From: Alphaproteobacteria bacterium
GTDB lineage: Bacteria; Myxococcota_A; UBA796; GCA-2862545
Direction of reading: 5' to 3'
Length of the DNA: 64,000 nt
Assembly (NCBI GenBank): GCA_020632875.1
Contig: JACKET010000011.1
Span: 1 to 64,000, forward strand
Part shown: in pieces, positions 25,091 to 33,526 of the stretch
How the letters are laid out: each line of letters starts with the position of its first letter
Position numbering within the stretch: the first letter of the stretch is position 1
The notes under the pieces: model-generated
The model's input: the letters and a program-made list of their open reading frames with translations, nothing else
Databases searched by the model: none
What the model was told of the DNA's origin: nothing
Program-made: the position numbers and the translations under genes

Positions 25091-26729
25091 ACACCGCGCC
25101 GCGGCCGTCCGTGGCATCGGGGTAGTTGGGCGTGTTGATGAGCAGGTCGGAGTAGCCGTCGCCCGTCACGTCGCCGCCCTGCCCGCCCCACAGGTTGAAC
25201 GGCACGGAGGCCACGATGCGGTACTCGGCGTCGGCCGGCTCGAGCACGCCTGAGAACGGCCCCATGAACAGGTAGGTCGTGAAGAACTGGCCGAACGGCC
25301 CGGCGAGCAGGTCGGCGACCACGATGTCCTGGTGGCCGTCGCCGTTGAAGTCGCCGAGGGGCGCCATGTACACGAGCCCGTTCTCCCCCTGGAAGCGGAC
25401 CGTGTCGTCCACCGTCCCCACGGCGCCGAGCGGCGAGTCGAGCACGTATCCGTGGCCCTCGTTCGTGAACCCGGTGCACGGGAGCCCGGTGGCGTCGGCC
25501 GTCCCCGCGCCGGGCGACGTGACGAGCAGCTCGTTGTCGCCGTCTCCGTCGATGTCGGCCATGCGCAGGGTGCGGCCCAGCTGGGCACATCGGCTCACGC
25601 CGGTCACCCCGCCGTCGGCGCGGTCGAGGTGCACACCCGGGGTCGTGTCGAACGGCCCCGTGTACGAGAGCACCGCGCCGTACGCGTCGTACATGCCGTT
25701 CGCGACGGGGTCGACGTACTGGCCGGTCACCACGAGGTCGGCGTAGCCGTTGCCATCGGCGTCGGTGCGGTCGACCACGAACTGCTCGGCCCACAGGTTG
25801 TTGGGCGCGAGCGGGTCCTCCGAGCCGTAGACGTGCCCCGGGAGCGTGAGCTGCTGCGTGGCGATGGGACTCTCGAGCACCCAGAGGTCGCCGCGGTTCC
25901 CGGTGTTGGACGCGTTCCGGGACGACTGCAGCACGAGGTCGTCCTTCGCGTCGCCGAGCAGGTTGCCCGTCTGGAGCAGGAACGAGATCCGGCGGTTCGC
26001 GGGGGGCGTGATCTCGGCGACGAACGTGTCGGACGACGTCGGGCCGGTCGGCAGCCCGCTGTACGTGAAGACCCGTCCGATGTCGTACGTGGTGGTGCCC
26101 TGCCAGCAGTTGTCGTTCGTGACCAGGTCCCAGTCTGCGTCGTCGTCGAGGTGCCCGATGGCCATGCGCAGGCCGATGCAGCGCGTGGCGTCGCCCTCGA
26201 GCCGCGTCGTGACGGTGGCGAGGTCGACGTCCGCCGTGATCGGCCCGTACACGACGTGGATCTTCGAGTGCGACCGGTCGGTCGCGTCCGGCGAGCCCAC
26301 GATCACGTCCACCACGCCGTCGCCGTTCAGATCCTCGAGGATCAGGCCCGCGCCCGCGGCGTCGTGCGGCTCGGCGCCGATGATCTTCAGCGTGTTCGCA
26401 TCGATCGTGATCTCGACCTGCGGAGGCGTGATGTCGGTGTCGGTGTCGGCATCCGTGTCCGCGTCGGTATCGGAGTCGGCGTCCGTGTCGGTGTCCGCAT
26501 CGGTATCGGAGTCGGAGTCGGCGTCCGTGTCGGTGTCCGCATCGGTATCGGAGTCGGAGTCGGCGTCCGTGTCGGTGTCGGAGTCGGCGTCGGTATCGGT
26601 GTCGACATCGGACTCGCCGACATCCGTGTCGGAATCCGCGTCGGTGTCGGCATCGCCGTCGGGATCGGTGTCGGTGTCGGACTGGCCCTTGCAGCTCACG
26701 AGGGCGAGGATGAGGAGCCAGCGTCGCAT
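25068..26729 (-). CDS. FG-GAP/VCBS repeat lipoprotein with Asp-rich (DTD) linker
   Basis: The start is ATG 26729 because GGAGAG lies 6 nt upstream; GTG 26735 would leave no spacing. The 553-residue product has a lipoprotein signal (MRRWLLILALVSCKG), then about 85 residues composed of D, T, S and A (bases 26432-26685), then FG-GAP-like propeller repeats with Ca-binding loops: DLNGDGVVDVIVGS, DDDADWDLVTND, DADGNGYADLVVTG, DIDGDGDNELLVTSPGAG, DFNGDGHQDIVVADLL and DVTGDGYSDLLINTP. Such integrin-like propellers sit on the cell surface and bind Ca and ligands. The Asp-rich stretch probably spans the envelope or serves as a flexible stalk. Related D-rich stretches occur in two other proteins of this window. 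Confidence 0.88.
   Translation of the reverse strand: MRRWLLILALVSCKGQSDTDTDPDGDADTDADSDTDVGESDVDTDTDADSDTDTDADSDSDTDADTDTDADSDSDTDADTDTDADSDTDADTDADTDTDITPPQVEITIDANTLKIIGAEPHDAAGAGLILEDLNGDGVVDVIVGSPDATDRSHSKIHVVYGPITADVDLATVTTRLEGDATRCIGLRMAIGHLDDDADWDLVTNDNCWQGTTTYDIGRVFTYSGLPTGPTSSDTFVAEITPPANRRISFLLQTGNLLGDAKDDLVLQSSRNASNTGNRGDLWVLESPIATQQLTLPGHVYGSEDPLAPNNLWAEQFVVDRTDADGNGYADLVVTGQYVDPVANGMYDAYGAVLSYTGPFDTTPGVHLDRADGGVTGVSRCAQLGRTLRMADIDGDGDNELLVTSPGAGTADATGLPCTGFTNEGHGYVLDSPLGAVGTVDDTVRFQGENGLVYMAPLGDFNGDGHQDIVVADLLAGPFGQFFTTYLFMGPFSGVLEPADAEYRIVASVPFNLWGGQGGDVTGDGYSDLLINTPNYPDATDGRGAVFIVEGRP
26432..26685 (-). repeat. Low-complexity repeat encoding (D-T/S/A)n linker of the FG-GAP lipoprotein
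   Basis: On the reverse strand this stretch reads as successive GAY-ACN/GCN/TCN codon pairs. A 48-bp block (GTCGGTGTCCGCATCGGTAT and following, on the + strand) appears twice in tandem at about 26486-26581, consistent with slippage or recombination. Confidence 0.8.
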
Positions 26730-26821
26730 CGGCACTCTCCGGGGGACACCCGGCTTGTAGCACGTCGCGCCCCGACTGGCGGATCGGGACCCGGGAGGGC
26801 ATAGCTCCGGGTGGAGGCCTC

Positions 26822-27736
26822 ATGAAGCCCGTCTTCCTCGCCCTCGTCCTCGCCGGCTGCGCGAAACCCGCCACCGAGCCCGCGCCCGACCCCGAGCCGA
26901 GCTGCGTCTCCCGCCTCGTCGGCCTCACACCGGCGGACGGCACCACCGACGTGCGGACCGACGCCGTCGTCGAGGTCCAGCTCTCCGCGCCGCCGGATCC
27001 GGGCTGGTCGGTCGGCATCACCGGGGTGTCCGGCATCACCACCCTCGCCCCGAACGGGCTCACCGCGATCTTCGCGCCCGACGAGCCCTTCCTGCACGAG
27101 TTCACGTACACGGCGCGCGTCGAGGTGTGCGGTGCGGTCACCGAATCGACGTTCCAGACGGTCGAGGAGCCCGTGTCCGTCGCGCCGGGCGACGCCTGGG
27201 AGCTGCCGTTCGGCGAGCTCGTGTGGCACGAGCCCGCTTCGGCCGCCGCGCTCACCGCCTTCGTGGAGTTCGACAGCTTCCTGATGGAGGTCGTCGAGGT
27301 CGCGCCCGACGGCGCCTCGTTCGACGCCGCGTTCACGGCGGCGTGGCCGGGCGGTCAGCCCGAGTGCCCGAGCGCCGTGGGCATCTCGGCGGACTTCTCC
27401 GAGAACCCCGTGTTCTCGACCGAGGCGAGCCTGATGGAGATCCCCGTCGTCGGGGCCATCGTGCCGCTCACGATCCACATCGACGGGCTGACGCTGGTCG
27501 GGCGGGTCACGGCGGATGGCGAGCTGCTGGACGTGCGGTTCACGGGTCGCATCGACACCCGCGACTTCGACGCGCTGCTCGGGCTCCCCGGGGCCACGTG
27601 CGTGCTCGCGGCGAACGCGGGCGACACGTGCATCCCGTGTGCGGACGGGGCCGTGAGCTGCCTCGACCTCGACGTCGAGGCGGGGTCGACCGAGCCGACC
27701 ATCGGGCCGGGAATCGTGGTTCCCTGCGGGCTCTGA
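26822..27736 (+). CDS. Lipoprotein with Ig-like/beta-sandwich domain
   Basis: The 304-residue product has a strong lipoprotein signal (MKPVFLALVLAGCAKP, lipobox LAGC) after GGAGG. Residues about 30-110 look like the bacterial Ig-like domain 5 pattern: LVGLTPADGTTDVRTDAVVE, a beta-sandwich module common in surface proteins. The remainder is beta-rich with PEP-like hydrophobic strands (LMEIPVVGAIVPLTIHIDGL) and a Cys pair, CIPCADG, followed by VSCLDLDVE. No catalytic motif is visible. A TAGCTC box and ribosome binding site precede it; the divergent FG-GAP gene starts 92 bp upstream. Probably outer-membrane anchored and involved in surface display, function unknown. Confidence 0.7.
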   Translation: MKPVFLALVLAGCAKPATEPAPDPEPSCVSRLVGLTPADGTTDVRTDAVVEVQLSAPPDPGWSVGITGVSGITTLAPNGLTAIFAPDEPFLHEFTYTARVEVCGAVTESTFQTVEEPVSVAPGDAWELPFGELVWHEPASAAALTAFVEFDSFLMEVVEVAPDGASFDAAFTAAWPGGQPECPSAVGISADFSENPVFSTEASLMEIPVVGAIVPLTIHIDGLTLVGRVTADGELLDVRFTGRIDTRDFDALLGLPGATCVLAANAGDTCIPCADGAVSCLDLDVEAGSTEPTIGPGIVVPCGL

Positions 27737-27781
27737 AAAGCCCGCCGCGCGACCACCTCCACCCGCGCCCAGCCGAAGGCG

Positions 27782-27945
27782 GTGCGCGTGCGCGTGCGCG
27801 TGCCCGACCGGTGTGGCTGAAGCGTTCGTCTCGGAAGGACGCTGCGGACGCCTGCGCGGTCGCGGCGGACCTTCGGTGTCGGACCGCTGCCGCCATCCGC
27901 CGCGCTCCCGACCCCCGAATCGGGCACGCGCACGCGCACGCGCAC
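27782..27945. repeat. Perfect 26-bp inverted repeat of alternating purine-pyrimidine sequence
   Basis: The arms 27782-27807 and 27920-27945 are exact reverse complements (GTGCGCGTGC... and ...GCACGCGCAC). They are separated by 112 nt. Both arms consist mostly of alternating G/C/T or G/C/A dinucleotides that favour left-handed (Z) DNA; the second continues alternating to 27951. The region is non-coding and lies between two convergent genes. The rest of the 248-bp gap shows no gene. Confidence 0.85.
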
Positions 27946-27954
27946 GCGCACGGG

Positions 27955-27986
27955 AGGCTGGAGCGCGCTCCGCGCGCCTCCAGCCT
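27955..27986. terminator. GC-rich hairpin between convergent genes
   Basis: AGGCTGGAGCGCG (27955-27967) pairs with CGCGCCTCCAGCCT (27973-27986) with one bulged base. The stem overlaps the stop codon of the convergent gene at 27985. No long T tract follows on either side, so it may act as a bidirectional, partly Rho-dependent end or as an mRNA 3' stabiliser. Confidence 0.55.
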
Positions 27987-28437
27987 AGCGGCGTTTCTTC
28001 GCAGCCCTACGCTGGGCGCGGTTCTTCGTCGCGGTCTCGGACGGCGGCATCCCCGACAGCGCGCGCCCCAGCACGTCGGACGGGCCGAGCGCCGCGAGAT
28101 CCGCGGCCCAGGCGAGCTGATCGAAGCGCCCACCCTCCCGCATGTCGGCGATGTGGTGCGCCAGCACCCGCATGATCTCGTGCAGCGCGGCGTGCCGACG
28201 GATCCCCGCCGCACACAGCCGATCGAGCGTCTGCTTCGTGATCTCGGGGGCCCCCGACGCGATCTGGGTCTCGCAGATCGCGTGCAGGGACGCGTGCATC
28301 ATCCGATTCGCCTCGGCCGTGTGGAGGGCGTCGGGGAACCGCCCCTCGTGCGCGAGGAGGGCGGCCCGGATGCGCGCCTGCTCGTCGAGCGCGAGCCAGT
28401 CGGCGACCGTGGGCGCCCGTGCGGGGTCGTAGTCCAT
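27985..28437 (-). CDS. Uncharacterised small alpha-helical protein
   Basis: The 150-residue product begins MDYDPARAPTVADWLALDEQ, a motif of a small uncharacterised protein group in Proteobacteria and Myxococcota. The body is helical (ALHTAEANRMMHASLHAICE, IRRHAALHEIMRVLAHHIAD) with several His residues in an arrangement (H-x3-H, H-x5-6-H) that could bind metal. The C-terminus is strongly basic (TKNRAQRRAAKKRR). There is no signal peptide or membrane segment. It is divergent from the 28472 gene by 34 bp. No function can be assigned. Confidence 0.6.
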   Translation of the reverse strand: MDYDPARAPTVADWLALDEQARIRAALLAHEGRFPDALHTAEANRMMHASLHAICETQIASGAPEITKQTLDRLCAAGIRRHAALHEIMRVLAHHIADMREGGRFDQLAWAADLAALGPSDVLGRALSGMPPSETATKNRAQRRAAKKRR

Positions 28438-28471
28438 GGGCCCCCGGTATCGCGCGGGTTACCGACGCTCC

Positions 28472-29077
28472 ATGCTCGTCGTTCTCGCGCTGGCCTGCAC
28501 CGGCACTCCCACTCCGCCCCCCGAGGCCCCGCCCCCACCTCCGCAACCGGAGCTGAGCGTCTCCACGCCGTTCGTCCAGGAGACCGACGCCGAGGGGAAC
28601 ACCCGCCTCGGCACGGGATGGCTCGAGCTCACGTGCCCCGTGGGCTGGAATCCGATGCCGCGCACGTTCACGACGCGCTACGTCCGCTGCGTCGCGCCCG
28701 AGAGGGCCGGGCAGTGCGTGGGGGCGACCGAGAAGCTCCAGACCGGCACGACCGCCGCGACCCATGCCGACGCGGCCGTGAAGACCTTCGAGTCCAAGGG
28801 GGGCCCGGTCGACGCACGCACCGACGAGGCGCTCGATCTCGACGGCCTCGCCCTCCAGCGCACCGACGTGACGCGCGGCGAAGACCACGTGCTCACCTTC
28901 ACCGCCGTGCAGGGCGCGTGGGCGGGCGTCATCGCCTGCTCCAGCAAGGTCGGGCCGTACGACACGCTGCTGGCCGACTTCGAGCGGATCGGGCGGAGCA
29001 TGCGCCTGCGCGAGCCCCCGCAGCCCGAGCCGGAGCAGCCCGCAGAGCCAGGGCCTTCCGGAGAGGCGGCGCCATGA
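28472..29077 (+). CDS. Putative lipoprotein, Pro-rich
   Basis: ATG 28472 gives a 201-residue protein with a short signal sequence and possible lipobox (MLVVLALACTGTP). A Pro-rich linker (PTPPPEAPPPPPQPE) follows, then a compact beta-rich domain with WLELTCPVGWNPMPRTFTTR, YVRCVAPERAGQCVG and GVIACSSKVG; the four Cys may form disulfides. A second Pro/Glu-rich tail closes the protein. The stop overlaps the start of the next gene (ATGA), so the two are cotranscribed. Function unknown; probably envelope-located. A longer frame beginning at 28436 is not supported by the signal peptide. Confidence 0.6.
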   Translation: MLVVLALACTGTPTPPPEAPPPPPQPELSVSTPFVQETDAEGNTRLGTGWLELTCPVGWNPMPRTFTTRYVRCVAPERAGQCVGATEKLQTGTTAATHADAAVKTFESKGGPVDARTDEALDLDGLALQRTDVTRGEDHVLTFTAVQGAWAGVIACSSKVGPYDTLLADFERIGRSMRLREPPQPEPEQPAEPGPSGEAAP

Positions 29078-29586
29078 GCGAGCGACGACTCTCTCCCGCG
29101 GTCCTCGCGGCGCTGGGCCTCTCGGCCTGTGTAGACGGCTGCGACCCCGCCGATCTGCCCCTCGTCGGCACGCTGTTCGACGACGATGGCGGCGACGACG
29201 GGGAGGGCCACGACGGCCCGGATGGCGAGATGCATCCGTGCCTCTCGATCGAGACCCCCCCACCGCCACCCCCGCCACCGCCGCCACCACCGCCGCCCGT
29301 CCCGATCCAGCCCTGCCTGCAGATCGTCGCGCCGCAGATCGTCCAGCCGGTGCCCGTGGGCCCGTGCCTGCGCCTCGCGCCTTGCCTCACTCCGCGCCGG
29401 CCGCTCGACGGGCCGGATCTGTCGCCCTGCCTCTCCCAGGTCGCGCCACGGCCACCCGGCAGCCCGGGCCCGCCGCCCGCGGGCGACCAGGGCGGCGCGA
29501 TTCCCCGTTCGCGCTCCGACGTGCTCGCGAGCCTCGACGATCCGGGGCTCCTGCCCGACGACATCCGCGACCGCCTGCGCTCCTGA
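29074..29586 (+). CDS. Polyproline protein with repeated PCL motifs
   Basis: ATG 29074 overlaps the preceding stop. The 170-residue product starts MSERRLSPAVLAALGLSACV, followed by an acidic Gly/Asp region, a run of 14 prolines, and a set of Pro-Cys-Leu motifs: HPCLSIE, QPCLQIV, GPCLRLA, APCLTP and SPCLSQV. The C-terminus is a charged helix (DPGLLPDDIRDRLRS). The N-terminal part is not a convincing signal peptide. I do not recognise the family. The regular PCL spacing resembles a short repetitive core and could be a structural or modified peptide; see findings. The stop abuts the convergent adenine deaminase stop. Confidence 0.5.
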   Translation: MSERRLSPAVLAALGLSACVDGCDPADLPLVGTLFDDDGGDDGEGHDGPDGEMHPCLSIETPPPPPPPPPPPPPPVPIQPCLQIVAPQIVQPVPVGPCLRLAPCLTPRRPLDGPDLSPCLSQVAPRPPGSPGPPPAGDQGGAIPRSRSDVLASLDDPGLLPDDIRDRLRS

Positions 29587-30594
29587 TCAGGCGAAGAGGG
29601 CGTCGATCTCGGCGATCCAGCGGGCCTTCGCGTCGGACGCCAGCCAGCTCGCCTCGAACGCGTTCACGCCGAGCTGGCGCATCGCCGCGCCATCGAGGCC
29701 CAGCGCGCGATGCACCGCGAGCAGGTTCTCGGTCAGGTAGCCCCCGAAGTACGCGGGGTCGTCCGAGTTCACCATCGCGACGAGCCCCGCCGCGAGGAGC
29801 TCTCCGAGGTTGTGGTCCTCCAGTCGCTCGACGACCCGCAGCTTCAGGTTCGAGAGCGGACAGACGGTGAGCGGAACCCGCTCGCGGGCGAGGCGCGCGA
29901 CCAGCTCGGGGTCCTCGAGGCACCGCACCCCGTGGTCGATCCGCTCGACGCGCAGCGCATCGAGCGCGCCCCGGATGTAGGACGGCGGCCCCTCCTCGCC
30001 CGCGTGGGCCACCGCCCGGAAGCCGCGCTCGCGGGCGGCCGCGAACACACGCGCGAACTTCTCGGGTGGGTTGCCGACCTCGGCGGAGTCGAGCCCGACC
30101 CCCACGACCTGCTCGGCCCACGGGGTGAGCTCTTCGAGGGTCGCGAACGCCGAGGCCTCGGACGCGTGGCGGAGGAAGCAGCAGATGAGCAGGGTCGAGA
30201 GGCCGAGCTCGCGATCGGCCCGTGCGCGCGCGGCCTGCAGACCCTCCATCACGAGATCGAACGGGATGCCGCGGTCGGTGTGCGTCTGCGGGTCGAAGAA
30301 GATCTCGGCGTGCACGATGCGATCGGCCGCCGCGCGCTGGAAGTAGGCCCACGCGAGGTCGTGGAAGTCCTCGGCTGTACGGAGCACTCCGGCGCCCTCG
30401 TAGTACAGGTCGAGGAACGACTGCAGATCCTGGAAGTCGTACGCCGCGCGCAGCGCGTCGACGTCGGGCCAGCGAAGCGGTACGCCATTGCGCTCGGCGA
30501 GCTGGAACGTGAGCTCCGGCTCGAGCGTGCCCTCGATGTGCAGGTGCAGCTCGGCCTTGGGCATGGAGCGGATCCGCTCTGCGATGTCGGTCAT
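29587..30594 (-). CDS. Adenosine/adenine deaminase family protein, probably adenine deaminase
   Basis: The 335-residue product has the amidohydrolase deaminase motifs: PKAELHLHIEGTLEPELTF (metal HxH), the central HAEIFFDPQTHT, the catalytic VAHAGEE (His and Glu), RIDHGVRCLEDPELV, and VNSDDPAYFGGYLTENLL (metal Asp pair). The SDDPAYFGGY form and the HLHIEGTLEPEL start resemble the bacterial and fungal adenine deaminases rather than adenosine deaminases, which usually read TDDP/ 'NTDDP'. It would convert adenine to hypoxanthine in purine salvage. No signal peptide is present. The gene overlaps the upstream beta-helix gene by four bases (ATGA). Confidence 0.88.
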   Translation of the reverse strand: MTDIAERIRSMPKAELHLHIEGTLEPELTFQLAERNGVPLRWPDVDALRAAYDFQDLQSFLDLYYEGAGVLRTAEDFHDLAWAYFQRAAADRIVHAEIFFDPQTHTDRGIPFDLVMEGLQAARARADRELGLSTLLICCFLRHASEASAFATLEELTPWAEQVVGVGLDSAEVGNPPEKFARVFAAARERGFRAVAHAGEEGPPSYIRGALDALRVERIDHGVRCLEDPELVARLARERVPLTVCPLSNLKLRVVERLEDHNLGELLAAGLVAMVNSDDPAYFGGYLTENLLAVHRALGLDGAAMRQLGVNAFEASWLASDAKARWIAEIDALFA

Positions 30595-32174
30595 CTCGCC
30601 TCCCGTCTGGCGGATTGTCGCTCGCGGCGACCGGTCGCGAGCAGCCCGGATGCCAGGAGCGCCCCGAGGAGCGCGGCCTCCCGGGCGCCACCCGCCGCCG
30701 AGCAACCGCACGCCCCACGGGGCGGCGGGTCTTCCGCAGCGGCCGTGTCCGCGGTCTCTCCAGGCGGCACGAGCAGGCCGAGCCGGAGGTCGCGCTGGGC
30801 CTGGTAGAGGTCGGGTGGCTCGAGACCGGCGACGGGCTCCACCCAGGCGCCCGCGGCGTCTTCCATGGGGTCGGCCACCGGGTCGATCTCGCCCACCACG
30901 TTCCCGAGCACGGTGCCGAAGTACGGCGGGATGACGGGGTGGTGGATGCCCCACGCGGTGGTCCGCGCCCCGGACGGCGGCCCCGCACACAGGCTCCCGC
31001 CGTGGAAGAAGTCCGTCTGCGCGGCGATGTCGGTGAACAGGTTCTCGAACGGCGCGTCGCGGTGGTGGTCGAGGTGCATCAGCGCCGCGCCGGACCCGCG
31101 CCGGAAGACGTTCCCGCTGGCGCGGTGATCGACCGTCACCCCGTGCACGAAGTCGGCGTCCTGCACCCAGTCCTGGAACAGCACGTCGGCGGTGCTCGCG
31201 ATGTTGGTGCCATGGTGCCCCTGTCGACCCTCCAGCCGGACGCCCTCGACCGTCCAGTGCTTGGTGAGCCGGTCCAGCAGCACGGCGTTGTCGGCGTTCA
31301 CGAACCGCACGTCGCGGATCCAGCCGTCCACCGCGCCATCGTCGACGAAGATGCCGTTGTAGCCGGCCTCGTTCAGGTGCCCGCCGTACGGCACGGCCGG
31401 GAACCGCACCGTGAGGTGCTCGATCCCGACCCCCTCGATGAATGGCGCCGCGGCGAGCTCCGGCTCCCATGCCGGACGGACGTCGAAGCGCAGGGGTTGC
31501 TGCAGCACCACGGCATCCCCGTCGATCGACGCGATGCGCACGGGCCACTCGAACGGACGGCCCGCGGGCTGCCAGTCGCAGTCCCCCCCGTCGGCCAGGT
31601 CGGCGTGCAGGTGCCGCGCGAAGCTGCCGTCGATGTCGAACACCCGCAGCACGACGAGCTGACCGGGGGCCAGGCCTTCGACCGACGCGACGGGGAGGCG
31701 GCTGTCGCCGCGGAGCGCGGGGCCCGCCGCCGAGAGCACCTCGCCCACGCCGGGCCCGATCACCTCGACCAGCCCGCCGTTCCAGGACCACTGGGGCTGG
31801 GGCCCGCGGAGGTCGGTGAGGCTGACCGTGAAGTCGAGCACGGTCTCGGGGCCCGCGCCGCGGAGCACCACTCCCGATCGGTCGATCCGGAGCACATCGG
31901 AGAGCGTGAAGGTCCCGGGACCCAGCACCAGCGCACCGCCCACCGTGCCGTCGAGCGCGCCCTGGAGCAGCGCGGTCGCGTCGGCGCCGTCGACCGGCGC
32001 GGCCAGCGAAGCCACGGCGGGCACGTCGGGAAGGGGCTCCCCTGCGCGGTACCCGGCCCAGCTGAAGTCCGGAAGCCGGCCGGTCCGCTCCCAGCGCTCG
32101 CCCGCGGCTCCGAACAGCGCCGAGGCCCCCGCCATTGCGGGCGTTCCGTGCAGCACGAGCGCCAGGACGACCAT
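30591..32174 (-). CDS. Secreted right-handed beta-helix protein with MYXO-CTERM-like tail
   Basis: With ATG 32174 the 527-residue product has a signal peptide (MVVLALVLHGTPAMAGA); ATG 32228 would add 18 residues. The body is pectate-lyase/beta-helix-like: DATALLQGALDGTVGGALVL, GPGTFTLSDVLRIDRSGVVL and RGAGPETVLDF, then coils such as IEHLTVRFPAV and IRDVRFVNADNAVLLDRLTK. The C-terminus reads RGACGCSAAGG followed by a hydrophobic segment and RRERQSARREAR, a MYXO-CTERM-like sorting tail predicting outer-membrane surface anchoring. Glycan or polymer binding or cleavage is possible but no catalytic residues are assigned. The overlap with adenine deaminase is unexpected functionally and may only reflect compact packing. 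Confidence 0.82.
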   Translation of the reverse strand: MVVLALVLHGTPAMAGASALFGAAGERWERTGRLPDFSWAGYRAGEPLPDVPAVASLAAPVDGADATALLQGALDGTVGGALVLGPGTFTLSDVLRIDRSGVVLRGAGPETVLDFTVSLTDLRGPQPQWSWNGGLVEVIGPGVGEVLSAAGPALRGDSRLPVASVEGLAPGQLVVLRVFDIDGSFARHLHADLADGGDCDWQPAGRPFEWPVRIASIDGDAVVLQQPLRFDVRPAWEPELAAAPFIEGVGIEHLTVRFPAVPYGGHLNEAGYNGIFVDDGAVDGWIRDVRFVNADNAVLLDRLTKHWTVEGVRLEGRQGHHGTNIASTADVLFQDWVQDADFVHGVTVDHRASGNVFRRGSGAALMHLDHHRDAPFENLFTDIAAQTDFFHGGSLCAGPPSGARTTAWGIHHPVIPPYFGTVLGNVVGEIDPVADPMEDAAGAWVEPVAGLEPPDLYQAQRDLRLGLLVPPGETADTAAAEDPPPRGACGCSAAGGAREAALLGALLASGLLATGRRERQSARREAR

Positions 32175-32247
32175 GCGCCAGCGTATCCCGAGACGCGGGT
32201 GGACGAAGACCTCACGACGACCGATCATGGACGCGCCTGGAGGCCCG

Positions 32248-32484
32248 ATGACCCTGCTGCTCGCCGTTCTCTCCGCCCGCGCCGACGTACCGGCGCTCCC
32301 CGAGGACTGCTCGACGCTCGAGGAGGGCGATACCTGCACGACCGACGCCGGTGATGCGGGCACGTGCAAGGACGGCGCCTGCGTGAAGAACGAGGAGTCG
32401 AAGCGGTGCGCGACGGCCTCGGGTGCGGCGGGCGGCATGGTGGTCCTCGCGCTCGGCCTGCTGGCCCTCCGGCGGCGCGACTGA
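32248..32484 (+). CDS. Small secreted protein with MYXO-CTERM-like tail
   Basis: The start ATG 32248 follows GGAGG by 4 nt. The 78-residue protein has a signal peptide (MTLLLAVLSARADVPA), a short Cys-rich body (EDCSTLEEGDTCTTDAGDAG, GTCKDGACVKNEE) and a C-terminal RCATASGAAGG, hydrophobic stretch and RRRD. That tail, Cys-hydrophobic-Arg cluster, marks MYXO-CTERM-type processing to the surface. Such very small proteins are common in Myxococcota and have no known role. The next gene begins one base after its stop. Confidence 0.75.
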   Translation: MTLLLAVLSARADVPALPEDCSTLEEGDTCTTDAGDAGTCKDGACVKNEESKRCATASGAAGGMVVLALGLLALRRRD

Positions 32485-32485
32485 C

Positions 32486-33526
32486 GTGGGCCTGAGCGCA
32501 GCCGTGCTCGCGGGGGTCGAGCGCTCGCTCGCACCGCTCGATGCGGCGCGACGCGCGCTGTACCGCGCGTTCGTGCCGTGGCTCGGGCCGTGGATCCGCG
32601 ATCGCGACGTGCGCGTCGGGCTGCACGGCGCCTCGGTGGTGCTGGGCTCGCTGGTCGGCGCGGTGCTCGCGCCGCTGTGGCTGCTGGCGCTGGGGCCCGT
32701 GCTGCTCGGCGTGCCGCACCTGGTCGCCGACCTGCGGTACCTCGTCGCCCGACCTGGCCTGCACCGGCGTCGCGGGGCCCTCGTCATCGGCGCCCTGGTC
32801 GCGCTGTCGAGCGCGCTCGTCGACCTGCGGATCGGGCTCGTCGGCGCGGCGCTCGCGCCCCTCTTCGCCCGCGCGCCTCTCGCACGCCGGCTCGCCGCGG
32901 CCGTGCCGTTCTTCGCGCTCGCCGGCGTCGCGCTCGTCGCAGTGCGGCCCGCGCACGTCGCCCTCGCGCACGCCCACAACCTCGTCGCAGTGGCCGTGTG
33001 GCTGGCGCTCTCCGCGGCGGTGCACGGGCACGCCACGGGTCTCGCGCGCGGCGTGACGGCGACGGGGTTCGGCATCGCGCTCGCCGCCATCCTCGGCGGG
33101 GCGTTCGACACGGTCGCGCTCACGGGGCTCGGCATCCCCGGCGGGCCGTCGCTCGCGTACCACGTGGCGTCACTGGCGCCCGGGCTCGACCCCGTGTGGG
33201 CGACGCGCTGGGTCGTGGCCTTCGCGTTCGCCCAGTCCGTGCACTACGGCCTGTGGCTGCGCGTCATCCCCGAAGAGGCGCGGCCCCGGCCGAGCCCGCG
33301 GAGCTGGAAGGCCAGCCTGCGCGCCCTCCGGGCGGATCTCGGCGATCCCGTGCTGGTCGTCGCCATCGCGCTCACCGTCGGGTTCGCGATCTGGGGCCTG
33401 TTCGACCTCGGCGCCTCGCGCGCGGGATACCTGCGGCTCGCGCTGTTCCACGGTCCGCTCGAGCTCTCGGTGCTCGGGCTGCTGCTCGCAGAAGGCCGGG
33501 AGGCGCTCCGCCCGGAGACCCCGTGA
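32486..33526 (+). CDS. Polytopic membrane protein with conserved-looking histidines
   Basis: The GTG at 32486 gives a 346-residue protein with about eight to nine hydrophobic segments and no signal peptide. Four His-containing motifs lie at helix ends: GVPHLVADLRYLV, HAHNLVAVAVWLAL, QSVHYGLWLRVIPEE and LFHGPLELSVLGLLL. I do not recognise the family with certainty. The layout (small polytopic protein with four separated membrane His) resembles Brp/Blh-type carotenoid dioxygenases and some fatty-acid or heme membrane enzymes, but their sequence signatures are not matched. It starts one base after the previous stop and overlaps the next gene (GTGA), so it forms an operon with the flavin oxidoreductase. 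Confidence 0.65.
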   Translation: MGLSAAVLAGVERSLAPLDAARRALYRAFVPWLGPWIRDRDVRVGLHGASVVLGSLVGAVLAPLWLLALGPVLLGVPHLVADLRYLVARPGLHRRRGALVIGALVALSSALVDLRIGLVGAALAPLFARAPLARRLAAAVPFFALAGVALVAVRPAHVALAHAHNLVAVAVWLALSAAVHGHATGLARGVTATGFGIALAAILGGAFDTVALTGLGIPGGPSLAYHVASLAPGLDPVWATRWVVAFAFAQSVHYGLWLRVIPEEARPRPSPRSWKASLRALRADLGDPVLVVAIALTVGFAIWGLFDLGASRAGYLRLALFHGPLELSVLGLLLAEGREALRPETP

